Source: Clostridiales bacterium (lineage in GTDB: Bacteria; Bacillota; Clostridia; Lachnospirales; WQUN01). Taken from it: 5,479 bases of DNA. The notes under the pieces were generated by a model. That model saw only the letters and a program-made list of their open reading frames with translations, had not been told where the DNA came from and ran no database searches. Of this stretch, positions 1-5,479 are shown piece by piece. The position numbers were made by a program, and so were the translations under genes. The DNA lies in NCBI GenBank assembly GCA_031269415.1, contig JAISZF010000053.1, positions 1-5,479 on the forward strand, written 5' to 3'. Within the stretch, counting starts at the first letter, position 1; each line of letters starts with the position of its first letter.

Positions 1-183
1 AATATTGATGACGCTGAGTATCAGCTGGAGGTTTTTCGGGAAAAATATGGAGAAAAGTATGCTTACATCCTTAAGTCATGGGATGAAAACTGGGCAGAAC
101 TGTCAACGTTTTTTAAGTATAATGGCTCCGGTTGTCAAGAGAAACTTTTTTTAATTTATCGTGAACCAAATAATTCCAATTAA
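1..183 (+). pseudogene. IS256/Mutator-family transposase remnant (C-terminal part)
   Basis: The plus-strand frame is open from the window edge to a TAA at 181-183 and encodes 60 residues. Residues 19-37 (KYAYILKSWDENWAELSTF) fit the IS256-family signature Y-P-x-x-x-K-S-W-x-x-N-W-x-x-L-x-x-F-F, which lies just before the conserved I-Y-T-T-N-x-I-E block carrying the last catalytic glutamate. Here that block is damaged: the same frame reads L-I-Y-R-E-P-N and stops soon after. The +1 frame over 161-184 reads V-N-Q-I-I-P-I-N, which resembles the family's T-N-Q-I-E-G-F-N with the glutamate lost. This suggests a frameshift plus point changes. About 90 C-terminal residues normal for the family are missing. 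The upstream part lies outside the window, so it may be a fragment or a whole decayed gene. The family call is from memory of the motif; a short unrelated ORF is the alternative. Confidence 0.6.
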
Positions 184-324
184 TACATTATTGTTAATAA
201 ATTGGTTGAAGATAAGTTGTTACAGCCACGTTGCTATAGGACTAATGATAGGCCCTAACCTCAAATTGACAGTGCCATTGCCTGGGGAAGTTCTTGTCGA
301 TAGCCAGCCCGGCCAACGCTTGCT

Positions 325-1227
325 TTAAACCGCCTGTTTTATCTGGAAGCTTGCGTAATAGGCTTCCGTCGGCGTTTTATTGCCGAGGCTCTGATGCGGT
401 CGATCATGATTGTAATCCTTTATATAACCAGCTATTCCGCGACGCAATTCTTTTGGGCTGTTATACTCGTTAATATAGACGTCGTCCCATTTCAGGCTGC
501 GAAACCATCGCTCTATAATCACGTTGTCCACCCATCTTGCTTTGCCGTCCATGCTTTGCCGAATACCTCTTGCTTTAAGGAAACCAGTGTATTCTTCGCT
601 TGTGAATTGAGAACCCTGATCTGAATTGATGATCGCGGGCACGCCGTATTTATTAATGGCTTGTTTTACAGCGTCCAGAACAGGCGCCGTGTCAAGCGTG
701 TCGGAGAGCGCCCAACCTACGATGTAACGGCTATGCCAGTCGATAATGGCGGTTAAATACATGTGTCCATGCTTTAACTTGATATAGGTGATATCCACAG
801 CCCAAACCTGATTGGGTAGGTATATGGGCTTGTTTCTCAATAAATAGGGGTAGATTTTATGTTTCTTGTTGCGTTTGGATAAATTCGGCTTCGGGTATAT
901 CGCATAAATGCCCATTTCATCCATAAGCCGCTTGACTTCTTTGCGGTTGGTTCTCAGCCCGTCGTCGGCAAGTTTCGTTACAAGCCTGCGGCAGCCCAGA
1001 TACGGCATTTTTGTATGCCACCGGTCTATCGCTGCCCGCAAGGCGTCTTCCCGTTCCAACTGAGCGGGCGATTTTTCCGCAGGCTTGTAATAAAAGCTCG
1101 ACGCGTTCAGATTCAACAACTCGCATTGACGCTTGATAGACAAATCAGAATGGCTTTTTACTAAACCTCTTTTCGTAATCAGGTCCAAACACTTCGATTG
1201 ATTTTTTTTTAAGCCAGTCGCGCTCAA
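325..1227 (-). CDS. IS3-family transposase OrfB (DDE integrase catalytic protein)
   Basis: This 300-residue protein is the catalytic half of the IS3 transposase, which cuts and joins DNA ends during transposition. Residues about 20-45 (L-S-I-K-R-Q-C-E-L-L-N-L-N) and 78-115 (Y-L-G-C-R-R-L ... M-G-I-Y-A-I-Y-P-K-P) are the HTH_21-like region. From residue 138 comes the rve integrase core. The acidic triad is complete: D145 in VWAVDITYI, D203 in NSDQGSQFTS and E239 in DNVIIERWFRSLK. The last two are separated by 35 residues, as in DD(35)E enzymes. The C-terminal YNHDRPHQSLGNKTPTEAY is the usual IS3 ending. The start shown is a TTG at 1227, inside orfA, with no clear ribosome binding site. The frame is open back to 1248, after a TGA at 1249-1251. 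The active form is therefore probably an OrfAB fusion made by slippage, of about 386 residues. No internal stop or frameshift is seen, so the element could be active. Confidence 0.93.
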   Translation of the reverse strand: MSATGLKKNQSKCLDLITKRGLVKSHSDLSIKRQCELLNLNASSFYYKPAEKSPAQLEREDALRAAIDRWHTKMPYLGCRRLVTKLADDGLRTNRKEVKRLMDEMGIYAIYPKPNLSKRNKKHKIYPYLLRNKPIYLPNQVWAVDITYIKLKHGHMYLTAIIDWHSRYIVGWALSDTLDTAPVLDAVKQAINKYGVPAIINSDQGSQFTSEEYTGFLKARGIRQSMDGKARWVDNVIIERWFRSLKWDDVYINEYNSPKELRRGIAGYIKDYNHDRPHQSLGNKTPTEAYYASFQIKQAV

Positions 1228-1483
1228 TTGTGAGCTGGCCGACTGTTTTCAGCAATTCTTCGCGTTCGGCCTCCGCTTGGCGCTCCTTGGCGACGTTCTC
1301 GCGGTTCCGGTTGCTTTCGTCAAATAGCTGCGGCGCTTTCTCAAGGAATTCCTTTTTCCAGTTGCGCAACAAATTTGGGTTGATGTTGTGCCGGGAGGCT
1401 ATCGCGCCCAACGTCTCATCCCCCCTTAACACCTCGAGTACACGGTCTGCCTTGAACTTTGCGGTATACATTGTCTTTGCCAT
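1145..1483 (-). CDS. IS3-family transposase OrfA (helix-turn-helix DNA-binding protein)
   Basis: This 112-residue protein is the DNA-end-recognition half of the IS3 transposase (HTH_Tnp_1 type). Residues about 8-47 (YTAKFKADRVLEVL ... IASRHNINPNLLRNWKKEFL) form the helix-turn-helix with its characteristic N-P-x-x-L-x-x-W-K-K-E-F ending. Residues about 56-93 are charged and helical with spaced leucines and end in GQLTIERDWLKKKS, the leucine-zipper region typical of IS3-group OrfA. The start at 1483 is supported by an AGGAAGGG ribosome binding site nine bases upstream and by a promoter at 1514-1542. The three lysine codons at 1202-1210 are a run of nine A. Downstream of it OrfA continues for 18 residues (SIEVFGPDYEKRFSKKPF) before its stop at 1145, while orfB is open in another frame. 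Confidence 0.92.
   Translation of the reverse strand: MAKTMYTAKFKADRVLEVLRGDETLGAIASRHNINPNLLRNWKKEFLEKAPQLFDESNRNRENVAKERQAEAEREELLKTVGQLTIERDWLKKKSIEVFGPDYEKRFSKKPF
1202..1210 (-). other. A9 slippery run joining orfA to orfB
   Basis: On the minus strand the sequence reads CTT followed by nine A and then TCAATC. orfA reads it as L-K-K-K-S; orfB reads it as L-K-K-N-Q. IS3-family elements make their OrfAB transposase by programmed -1 ribosomal frameshifting on A-rich heptamers, but here a -1 shift on the run gives I-N-R-S-V-W-T and then a TGA. Reaching orfB needs a net +1 (or -2) change. An RNA with eight or eleven A would fuse the two frames directly, so RNA polymerase slippage is one way to make the fusion. 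A single-base loss from an ancestral run of ten is another explanation. Confidence 0.6.
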
Positions 1484-1492
1484 AATCGCGAA

Positions 1493-1500
1493 CCCTTCCT
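1493..1500 (-). promoter_or_regulatory. Ribosome binding site of orfA
   Basis: The minus strand reads AGGAAGGG, nine bases before the orfA ATG at 1483. This strong purine-rich match to the 16S rRNA tail fixes the orfA start. orfB has no comparable site, which fits production by slippage or coupling. Confidence 0.75.
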
Positions 1501-1513
1501 TTCTTGCTTCTCT

Positions 1514-1542
1514 ATTTTATCAGGTTCACGATTGCCCTTCAA
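1514..1542 (-). promoter_or_regulatory. Promoter of the IS3-family element
   Basis: A -35 box TTGAAG (1537-1542) and a -10 box TAAAAT (1514-1519) on the minus strand are separated by exactly 17 bases. They resemble sigma-A consensus at four and five of six positions. Transcription would start near 1507, giving a short leader ahead of the orfA ribosome binding site. The promoter lies within the presumed left end of the element, the usual place in IS3 elements. Support is by sequence match only. Confidence 0.65.
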
Positions 1543-1634
1543 TTTTTTCCTCCAGTTTTCTGGCTCCATTATAGTTTGCGCCGGAAGTTTTGTTCCGTAC
1601 GTAACACCCTTGAGTATGGCCGAAAGAACCTTGT

Positions 1635-4064
1635 TTAGATAAGTTCCACTTTCACCGAATACTCTTTCTTCCCCTCAACCAACGGAATGACAACGCCGTC
1701 TACCGGCGAGCCGTCGACGGTTATTCTCGGCTCGGCCCCGGCCTTTGTGTTGTCCACGTCAATATGATACACCGCGCCACGGAACGTCCTGTCCACTGTG
1801 TAATGCTTTATAAGCCCCGGAACGCAAGGCTGAACGCGCAGCCCGTCATATTCCGCCCGGACGCCCAATATGTACTGGCTGATATTAACGAACGTCCAAG
1901 CGGCGGTGCCGGTCAGCCAGCTATTTTTAGCCTCTCCGAAATTTACCGCGTCCTTGCCCGCGATCATCTGGCTGTACACATACGGCTCCGTGCGGTGGAT
2001 CTCGCTGATTTCTTCCAGATAAGCGGGGCAGGTCTTGCGGTACACCTCAAAGGCGCGGTCTCCGTGCCCCAGAACCGTTTCCGCGCATGAAATCCACGGA
2101 TTATTGTGGCAGAATATACCCGCGTTTTCTTTGTATCCCGGAGGATAACTGGAAACCTCTCCAAGATTCAGTTGGTATGTGGTATACGCGGGGTTAAGCA
2201 GCACCACGCCGTATTTGGTGTCGAGGCGCTCCTTAACGCTCTCCAGCGCTTTCCGCGCGTGCCCTTCTTTAACGCCGATCCCGGCCATAACGCACATGCC
2301 CTGAGGTTCTATATAGATCTGTCCTTCGTCGTTCAGCGCACTGCCGACGGGCTGTTCGTACGCGTCGTAGGCGCGGCGGAACCACTCCCCATCCCAGCCC
2401 GCGCCGAGAGCCGCGTTGTACATCGTCTCCGTTTCCCGTCTGGCCCGTTCGGCTTCATCAGGCCTTCCTATACGCTCGGCCAACTCCGCGTAATCCCTGC
2501 CGTACAGTACAAACATACCGGCGATAAAGACGCTTTCGGCCTTACCGCTCTCAAAGTTTGAAACCGTCTGGAAGCTTTCGCCCGGCTCGGCGGAGAAACA
2601 GTTGAGATTCAGGCAGTCGTTCCAGTCCGCGCGACCTATCAGAGGCAGATTATGCGGGCCTTTGTGGTTCACGGTAAAGTCAAAACTTCGTTTCAGATGC
2701 TCAAACAGAGGCGCTGCCTTGCTTTCATCGCTGTCAAACGGCGTCGGTTCCGAAAGGATGCCGTAATCGCCTGTCTCCTTGATATAAGCCGCCGTCGCCG
2801 CGATCAACCAAAGCGGATCGTCGTTGAAACCGCCGCCGATATCCATATTGCCGCGTTTGGTGAGCGGCTGATACTGGTGATACGCGCTGCCGTCCTCAAA
2901 CTGTGTGGCGGCGATATCCAATATACGCTCCCGCGCGCGTTCCGGAATCAGATGCGCAAAACCCAGCAGATCCTGGCAGGAATCCCTGAAACCCATGCCG
3001 CGGCCGGTACCGCTCTCATAATAGCTCGCGCTCCGGCTCATGTTGAATGTGACCATTACCTGATATTGATTCCAAATATTTACCATCCGGTCGATCTTTT
3101 CCTCGCCGGTCGATACATGGTATTTATTCAACAAATCTTCCCAGTATCTCTTCAATTCATTCAGCGCGTCCTCACACTGTTCCTCCGTCTGAAACGCCGA
3201 CAGGAATTCCCTGGCGCGAGCCTTGTTGACCACGCCGGGTTTTTCCCACTTCTCATCGTTCGGATTCTCAATATATCCCAAGGCAAACACAAATGTCCGG
3301 CTTTCACCCGGCGCGAGCGTCACATTTATTTGATGAGATCCGATCGGCGACCAGCCGCTGGCTGTACTGCCCGTCGCTTTCCCGTTAAGCACTGCGGCGG
3401 GTTTATCAAAGCCTTGGTACGGACCGCAGAATTTATCCCGGTCTGTGTCAAATCCGTCTATTTCCGTATTGACGGCGTATACGGCGTAATGGTTCCGCCG
3501 CTCCCTGTATTCCGTCTTATGATATATCGCCGAACCGTCTATCTCTACCTCGCCGATGGATAGATTGCGCTGAAAATTCGTGGAGTCGTCAATGGCGTTC
3601 CACAGACAGAACTCCACCAGACTGAAAAGGGTTAACGACTTGTCTTCCGCGGATTTATTGGTCAGCTTGAGCCTATGTACCTCGGCGCTACGCCCCAGCG
3701 GCACAAACAGCGTCAGCTCGGATCGGATTCCGTTCTTCTCGCCCTCAATAATCGTATACCCCAGCCCATGCCGGCACGAATACGCGTCCAGTGGGGTCCG
3801 CGTCGGCTGCCAGCCGGGGTTCCAGACAACGCCGCCGTCGTTTATGTAATAATACCTGCCGCCGGTATCCGTCGGGCAGTTATTATACCTGTAGCGCAGG
3901 ATTCGCAGCAGCTTCGCGTCCTTATAAAAGCAATACCCGCCCGCCGTATTGGATACCAATGAGAAGAACTCCTCGCTTCCAAGGTAATTAATCCATGGAA
4001 GCGGAGTAAGCGGCGTCGTGATGACATACTCCGCGCGGTCGTCGTCAAAATAGCCGAATTTCAT
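1635..4064 (-). CDS. cbp: Cellobiose phosphorylase (GH94)
   Basis: This enzyme splits cellobiose with inorganic phosphate into alpha-glucose 1-phosphate and glucose (EC 2.4.1.20) in the cytoplasm, saving ATP in cellulose and cellodextrin use. From the start at 4064 it has 809 residues, the usual length, and opens MKFGYFDDD as family members do. Layout by family knowledge: N-terminal beta-sandwich (about 1-290), helical linker, (alpha/alpha)6 barrel (about 315-710) and C-terminal beta domain. The general acid is D483 in GRADWNDCLNLN. GRGMGFRDSCQDLLGF (354-369) is the subsite region. Phosphate-binding residues by motif are H653 (IFCHNNPW), Q699 (YVYSQM) and T718-G719 (WLTGTAAW). No signal peptide is present. 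An in-frame ATG at 4091 would add nine residues but has no ribosome binding site, whereas 4064 has AGAAGG seven bases upstream. Cellodextrin phosphorylase is longer, and chitobiose phosphorylase is a less likely alternative. No transporter or regulator gene is in the window. Confidence 0.95.
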   Translation of the reverse strand: MKFGYFDDDRAEYVITTPLTPLPWINYLGSEEFFSLVSNTAGGYCFYKDAKLLRILRYRYNNCPTDTGGRYYYINDGGVVWNPGWQPTRTPLDAYSCRHGLGYTIIEGEKNGIRSELTLFVPLGRSAEVHRLKLTNKSAEDKSLTLFSLVEFCLWNAIDDSTNFQRNLSIGEVEIDGSAIYHKTEYRERRNHYAVYAVNTEIDGFDTDRDKFCGPYQGFDKPAAVLNGKATGSTASGWSPIGSHQINVTLAPGESRTFVFALGYIENPNDEKWEKPGVVNKARAREFLSAFQTEEQCEDALNELKRYWEDLLNKYHVSTGEEKIDRMVNIWNQYQVMVTFNMSRSASYYESGTGRGMGFRDSCQDLLGFAHLIPERARERILDIAATQFEDGSAYHQYQPLTKRGNMDIGGGFNDDPLWLIAATAAYIKETGDYGILSEPTPFDSDESKAAPLFEHLKRSFDFTVNHKGPHNLPLIGRADWNDCLNLNCFSAEPGESFQTVSNFESGKAESVFIAGMFVLYGRDYAELAERIGRPDEAERARRETETMYNAALGAGWDGEWFRRAYDAYEQPVGSALNDEGQIYIEPQGMCVMAGIGVKEGHARKALESVKERLDTKYGVVLLNPAYTTYQLNLGEVSSYPPGYKENAGIFCHNNPWISCAETVLGHGDRAFEVYRKTCPAYLEEISEIHRTEPYVYSQMIAGKDAVNFGEAKNSWLTGTAAWTFVNISQYILGVRAEYDGLRVQPCVPGLIKHYTVDRTFRGAVYHIDVDNTKAGAEPRITVDGSPVDGVVIPLVEGKKEYSVKVELI

Positions 4065-4071
4065 ATAACAG

Positions 4072-4077
4072 CCTTCT
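4072..4077 (-). promoter_or_regulatory. Ribosome binding site deciding the cbp start
   Basis: The minus strand reads AGAAGG (within GGAAAGAAGG), seven bases before the ATG at 4064. The upstream in-frame ATG at 4091 is preceded by ATTTACTCCGTA, which contains no purine-rich site. Together with the MKFG opening typical of the family, this favours translation from 4064. Confidence 0.8.
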
Positions 4078-4101
4078 TTCCGTTTATTCATTACGGAGTA
4101 A

Positions 4102-4130
4102 ATTATAGGCCATTAAAAACGTTTTCGCAA
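4102..4130 (-). promoter_or_regulatory. Promoter of cbp
   Basis: On the minus strand a -35 box TTGCGA (4125-4130) is followed after 17 bases by a perfect -10 box TATAAT (4102-4107). Transcription should begin near 4095, giving a leader of about 30 bases that contains the AGAAGG ribosome binding site and may or may not include the unused ATG at 4091. The -35 box and most of the spacer lie over the last codons and stop of the preceding gene. The promoter therefore lets cbp be controlled apart from that gene. Confidence 0.75.
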
Positions 4131-4901
4131 GCCATACGCGGTCGTATTCGCCTCGGCGTTTTGCCTGTAACCGGCGACAACGCTCTCCTTCGAGCCGATT
4201 TCATACCTGCCGGGGTCGTCCGGGTCAAACACCAATGAAGTTTCCTCGCCGATATAGTGCGGTGGTTCCAGCTCATTCTCCGGGATTGACGACTGATATT
4301 TACGGGAGCCGCTTCTTTCAATCGTATCCGTGACGGTGGTTTTCACTCCGTAAACATCGTACTCCAGCGTATAATCAAACCGCACCCACCAGCGGTGAGA
4401 ATGGTCGCCAGGGTCGCTGGAGCTTCTTACGCCGGAATCCGCCAAGTGGAAATCAAGGAAACGGCCTTCGGTTTCAACCCAGTCCTGTAGTTCCCTGTCC
4501 GCGAAATCGCGGCTGCTCATGCTGGTGAAAAACGATAAACCGCCCATAAGCAGCGCCAAACTCCCGATGGCGACCTCGGGCTTATCCGCGCGGTAAACGA
4601 TCTCCACCTGCTGCCCGACGGCGAGACGCAATCGAGAATCTCTCGTTTTGAAGTGATAGGTGTGCGTCCCATCCGGCGCTTGATATTGCAACTGATGGCG
4701 GTAAACCTTTTTGACGCGGCTGTTGTCGTAACTGCCGTAATACTCGTAAGCCTCCCGCGCGTCCGTCACCACTGCCATAGTCACCATGCCGTTTTCCCGT
4801 ATCGCACGCTGTTTACGCCGATATTTAATCACGCTGTACCATAGCGCGAATAAAAATAAGCCAATGAATATAAACGCATTAATCATATAATTTCCTAGCA
4901 T
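4113..4901 (-). CDS. Membrane-anchored protein with two DUF3592-like units
   Basis: This 262-residue protein has no assigned function. One strong membrane helix covers about residues 7-27 (INAFIFIGLFLFALWYSVI) and is followed by KYRRKQR, which predicts the rest to be cytoplasmic. Two similar beta-rich units follow. Unit 1 (about 38-110) has GMVTMAVVTDAR, then YQAPDGTHTYHF, then LAVGQQVEIVYRADKPEVA. Unit 2 (about 143-235) has ETEGRFLDF, then YDVYGVKTTVTD, then YIGEETSLVFDPDDPGRYE. Each ends with a G-x-x-V/L-x-x-V-Y/F-x-x-D-x-P pattern, as in DUF3592. A weakly hydrophobic stretch at 109-127 between them may be a second, degenerate membrane segment. The ATG at 4901 has AAGGGG nine bases upstream; M6 with AGGA is an alternative start. 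The gene lies 13 bases after its upstream neighbour. The DUF3592 call is by motif memory and unverified. Confidence 0.75.
   Translation of the reverse strand: MLGNYMINAFIFIGLFLFALWYSVIKYRRKQRAIRENGMVTMAVVTDAREAYEYYGSYDNSRVKKVYRHQLQYQAPDGTHTYHFKTRDSRLRLAVGQQVEIVYRADKPEVAIGSLALLMGGLSFFTSMSSRDFADRELQDWVETEGRFLDFHLADSGVRSSSDPGDHSHRWWVRFDYTLEYDVYGVKTTVTDTIERSGSRKYQSSIPENELEPPHYIGEETSLVFDPDDPGRYEIGSKESVVAGYRQNAEANTTAYGLRKRF
4116..4125 (-). promoter_or_regulatory. Candidate LacI-family operator in the cbp promoter
   Basis: AAAACGTTTT is a perfect 10-base palindrome centred on CG. It lies between the -35 and -10 boxes and touches the -35 box by one base. LacI/GalR-family regulators bind palindromes with a central CG flanked by A and T tracts. 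Such regulators control cellobiose and beta-glucan genes in other bacteria, and CcpA cre sites belong to the same class. Against the cre pattern (TG, CG, CA) it keeps the core but not the flanking TG and the C of CA, so a local sugar-responsive repressor is likelier than CcpA. The same bases encode R-K-R-F-stop of the upstream gene, so chance is possible. Confidence 0.45.
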
Positions 4902-4910
4902 ATATTTTTA

Positions 4911-4916
4911 CCCCTT
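4911..4916 (-). promoter_or_regulatory. Ribosome binding site overlapping the upstream stop codon
   Basis: The minus strand reads CTAAGGGG, in which TAA (4915-4917) ends the upstream gene and AAGGGG (4911-4916) is the ribosome binding site for the ATG at 4901, with nine bases between. This layout suggests coupled translation of the two genes. Confidence 0.65.
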
Positions 4917-5479
4917 AGTTATATGTCAGCTCACCAACGGTCTTGGTTATCTTGATCGTATAGCCGCTGTTTTCATACGTAATATCCATGATGAGGATTT
5001 TGCCTTCGTCCTTTGATTCCGTGGCGATCTGCCCCGTCCCCGGCACGTCGTTCAGGTTGAAGTCCACCAACGCGACCCAGCCGCCGCTTTCAACCAGGTC
5101 GTCAATTATATAAGCGATAAGGTCGTCGCTGACGGTTGAGCTTTCGTAGGTGTACTCCTTGTACTGAGCGCCGTTGTCCGTGCCGGTCGATACCCCCGTC
5201 ACCTTACGCTCGCCGACAGCGTAAGTTCCCACGGCGTAGGGCGTAAGCGTCCCGCCCTCAAGCCGCAAAATGAGCTGTACGTCAAGCTCTATATTCCCGC
5301 CGGTCACGCCCCAGGCGCCGTAAACGTAGCGCGTCCGCGCCTCACCGTCCATCCGGTTTGCGAGCCAGATAAACGTGCCGTCGTAGCACAGCAGATACCG
5401 CTCGTTCCAGTCCGAGCCGAGCACCGGGGAACCGTGCCACAAGGCGACATAAGGCGCGGCCTCGTCGGGCACGGGGTTA
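4915..5479 (-). CDS. Unrecognised beta-rich protein, 5' end outside the window
   Basis: I do not recognise a family with confidence. The frame is open from the window edge at 5479 to a TAA at 4915-4917. A GTG at 5472 could be read as a start (185 residues), but the frame continues upstream (N-P before it) and no ribosome binding site is visible, so the gene is probably cut by the window edge. Seen in the protein, numbered from that GTG: YVALWHGSPVLG (8-19), ERYLLCYDGTFIWLANRMDG (24-43), TRYVYGAWGVTGGNIEL (47-63), then alternating hydrophobic residues to the end. This short-strand pattern, with aromatic residues and Y-x-D-G-T-F-x-W, suggests a lipocalin-like or other small beta-barrel fold; that is inference. 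No membrane segment is seen in the visible part, and a signal peptide or lipobox would be upstream. It is probably co-transcribed with the DUF3592-like gene. Confidence 0.7.
   Translation of the reverse strand, partial: NPVPDEAAPYVALWHGSPVLGSDWNERYLLCYDGTFIWLANRMDGEARTRYVYGAWGVTGGNIELDVQLILRLEGGTLTPYAVGTYAVGERKVTGVSTGTDNGAQYKEYTYESSTVSDDLIAYIIDDLVESGGWVALVDFNLNDVPGTGQIATESKDEGKILIMDITYENSGYTIKITKTVGELTYN

Larger units (their letters stand above)
246..1568 (-). mobile_element. IS3-family insertion sequence (boundaries approximate)
   Basis: A compact element of about 1.3 kb carries overlapping orfA and orfB on the minus strand, with a promoter and ribosome binding site for orfA. Size, gene order and the DD(35)E transposase are those of the IS3 family. 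The ends are not resolved. The best pair begins TGATAGGCC at 246 and ends, on the minus strand, TGGAGCC at 1568. Both start with the TG expected of IS3 ends, and with gaps they share TG, A-G, CC, AA and CT. A second shared block, AAATTGA, lies inside each end (263-269 and its counterpart near 1539-1545). Immediate flanks (TAA left, TTA right) are not direct repeats. A TATAG direct repeat at 235-239 and 1570-1574 lies close by but would give ends lacking TG. The element itself is secure; its exact limits are not. Confidence 0.75.

Noticed and set aside
164..207. AT-rich imperfect palindromes (CCAATT/AATTGG and AACCAA/TTGGTT) as a terminator or operator.
   Set aside because: The stems are short and mutually exclusive, the loops are large, and there is no T-run. 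The AT-rich composition makes such matches expected.
266..271. TTGACA on the plus strand as a -35 box at the IS end.
   Set aside because: It points into the element against orfB, and no -10 box is found 16-18 bases downstream.
1230..1574. A 114-codon open frame on the plus strand across orfA and its promoter.
   Set aside because: It is antisense to the well-supported orfA, is serine-rich low-complexity in appearance and matches no family.
235..1574. TATAG direct repeat at 235-239 and 1570-1574 as the IS target duplication.
   Set aside because: Five bases can match by chance, CTATAG at the left is palindromic, and ends placed there would lack the TG/CA termini and inverted repeats of IS3 elements. 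It is left as a note only.
1582..1597. Hairpin CGGAA-GTTTTG-TTCCG as a terminator of cbp.
   Set aside because: It has a five-pair stem only, with no T-run following on the minus strand.
218..1606. TGTTAC (218-223) and GTAACA (1601-1606) as terminal inverted repeats.
   Set aside because: The match stops after six bases, the flanks show no direct repeat, and the right copy is only about 30 bases from the cbp stop. A chance match is likely.
2652..3563. A 303-codon open frame on the plus strand opposite cbp.
   Set aside because: It lies wholly antisense to a clear GH94 gene, shows no recognisable domain and has no good ribosome binding site. Long antisense frames are common opposite GC-rich coding sequence.
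3580..4048. Several short overlapping frames on both strands over the start of cbp.
   Set aside because: All overlap the confidently identified N-terminal region of cellobiose phosphorylase in other frames and have no domain features.
5470..5472. GTG as the true start of the last gene.
   Set aside because: The frame stays open to the window edge and no ribosome binding site is visible, so the gene more likely begins outside the window.

Overview
The window looks like chromosomal DNA of a Gram-positive anaerobe of the Clostridia. This rests on three things: a cellobiose phosphorylase that closely resembles, from memory, the Clostridium thermocellum-type enzymes; strong purine-rich ribosome binding sites; and sigma-A-type promoters. 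No database search was possible, so no genus is proposed. The first ~250 bases are visibly AT-rich, while the cellobiose phosphorylase gene and the two genes to its right are GC-richer, so the left edge probably consists of acquired or decaying DNA.

Layout, left to right. (1) Bases 1-183 hold the end of a decayed IS256/Mutator-type transposase on the plus strand. (2) About 246-1568 is an IS3-family insertion sequence on the minus strand, with orfA (1145-1483), orfB with a complete DD(35)E triad (325-1227), and its own promoter and ribosome binding site. orfB lies in the +1 phase relative to orfA across a run of nine A residues, not the usual -1 phase. (3) 1635-4064, minus strand, is a complete GH94 cellobiose phosphorylase gene with intact catalytic and phosphate-binding motifs. 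Its promoter has a perfect TATAAT -10 box and a LacI-type palindrome in the spacer, and it lies across the 3' end of the preceding gene. (4) 4113-4901, minus strand, is a membrane-anchored protein with two DUF3592-like units. (5) 4915-5479, minus strand, is the 3' part of an unrecognised beta-rich protein that runs off the window.

How the parts relate. Genes (5) and (4) are 13 bases apart and share a ribosome binding site overlapping the upstream stop codon, so they look like one transcription unit. The phosphorylase follows in the same direction but has its own promoter with a probable operator, so it is best read as separately regulated by beta-glucoside or cellobiose availability, with possible read-through from upstream. 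It would split imported cellobiose in the cytoplasm into glucose 1-phosphate and glucose. The IS3 element sits about 65 bases after the phosphorylase stop codon, and no intrinsic terminator is visible between them.

No convincing new multi-gene system is present. The points most worth checking are the unusual orfA/orfB phase, the operator-in-promoter arrangement, and the duplicated DUF3592-like architecture.
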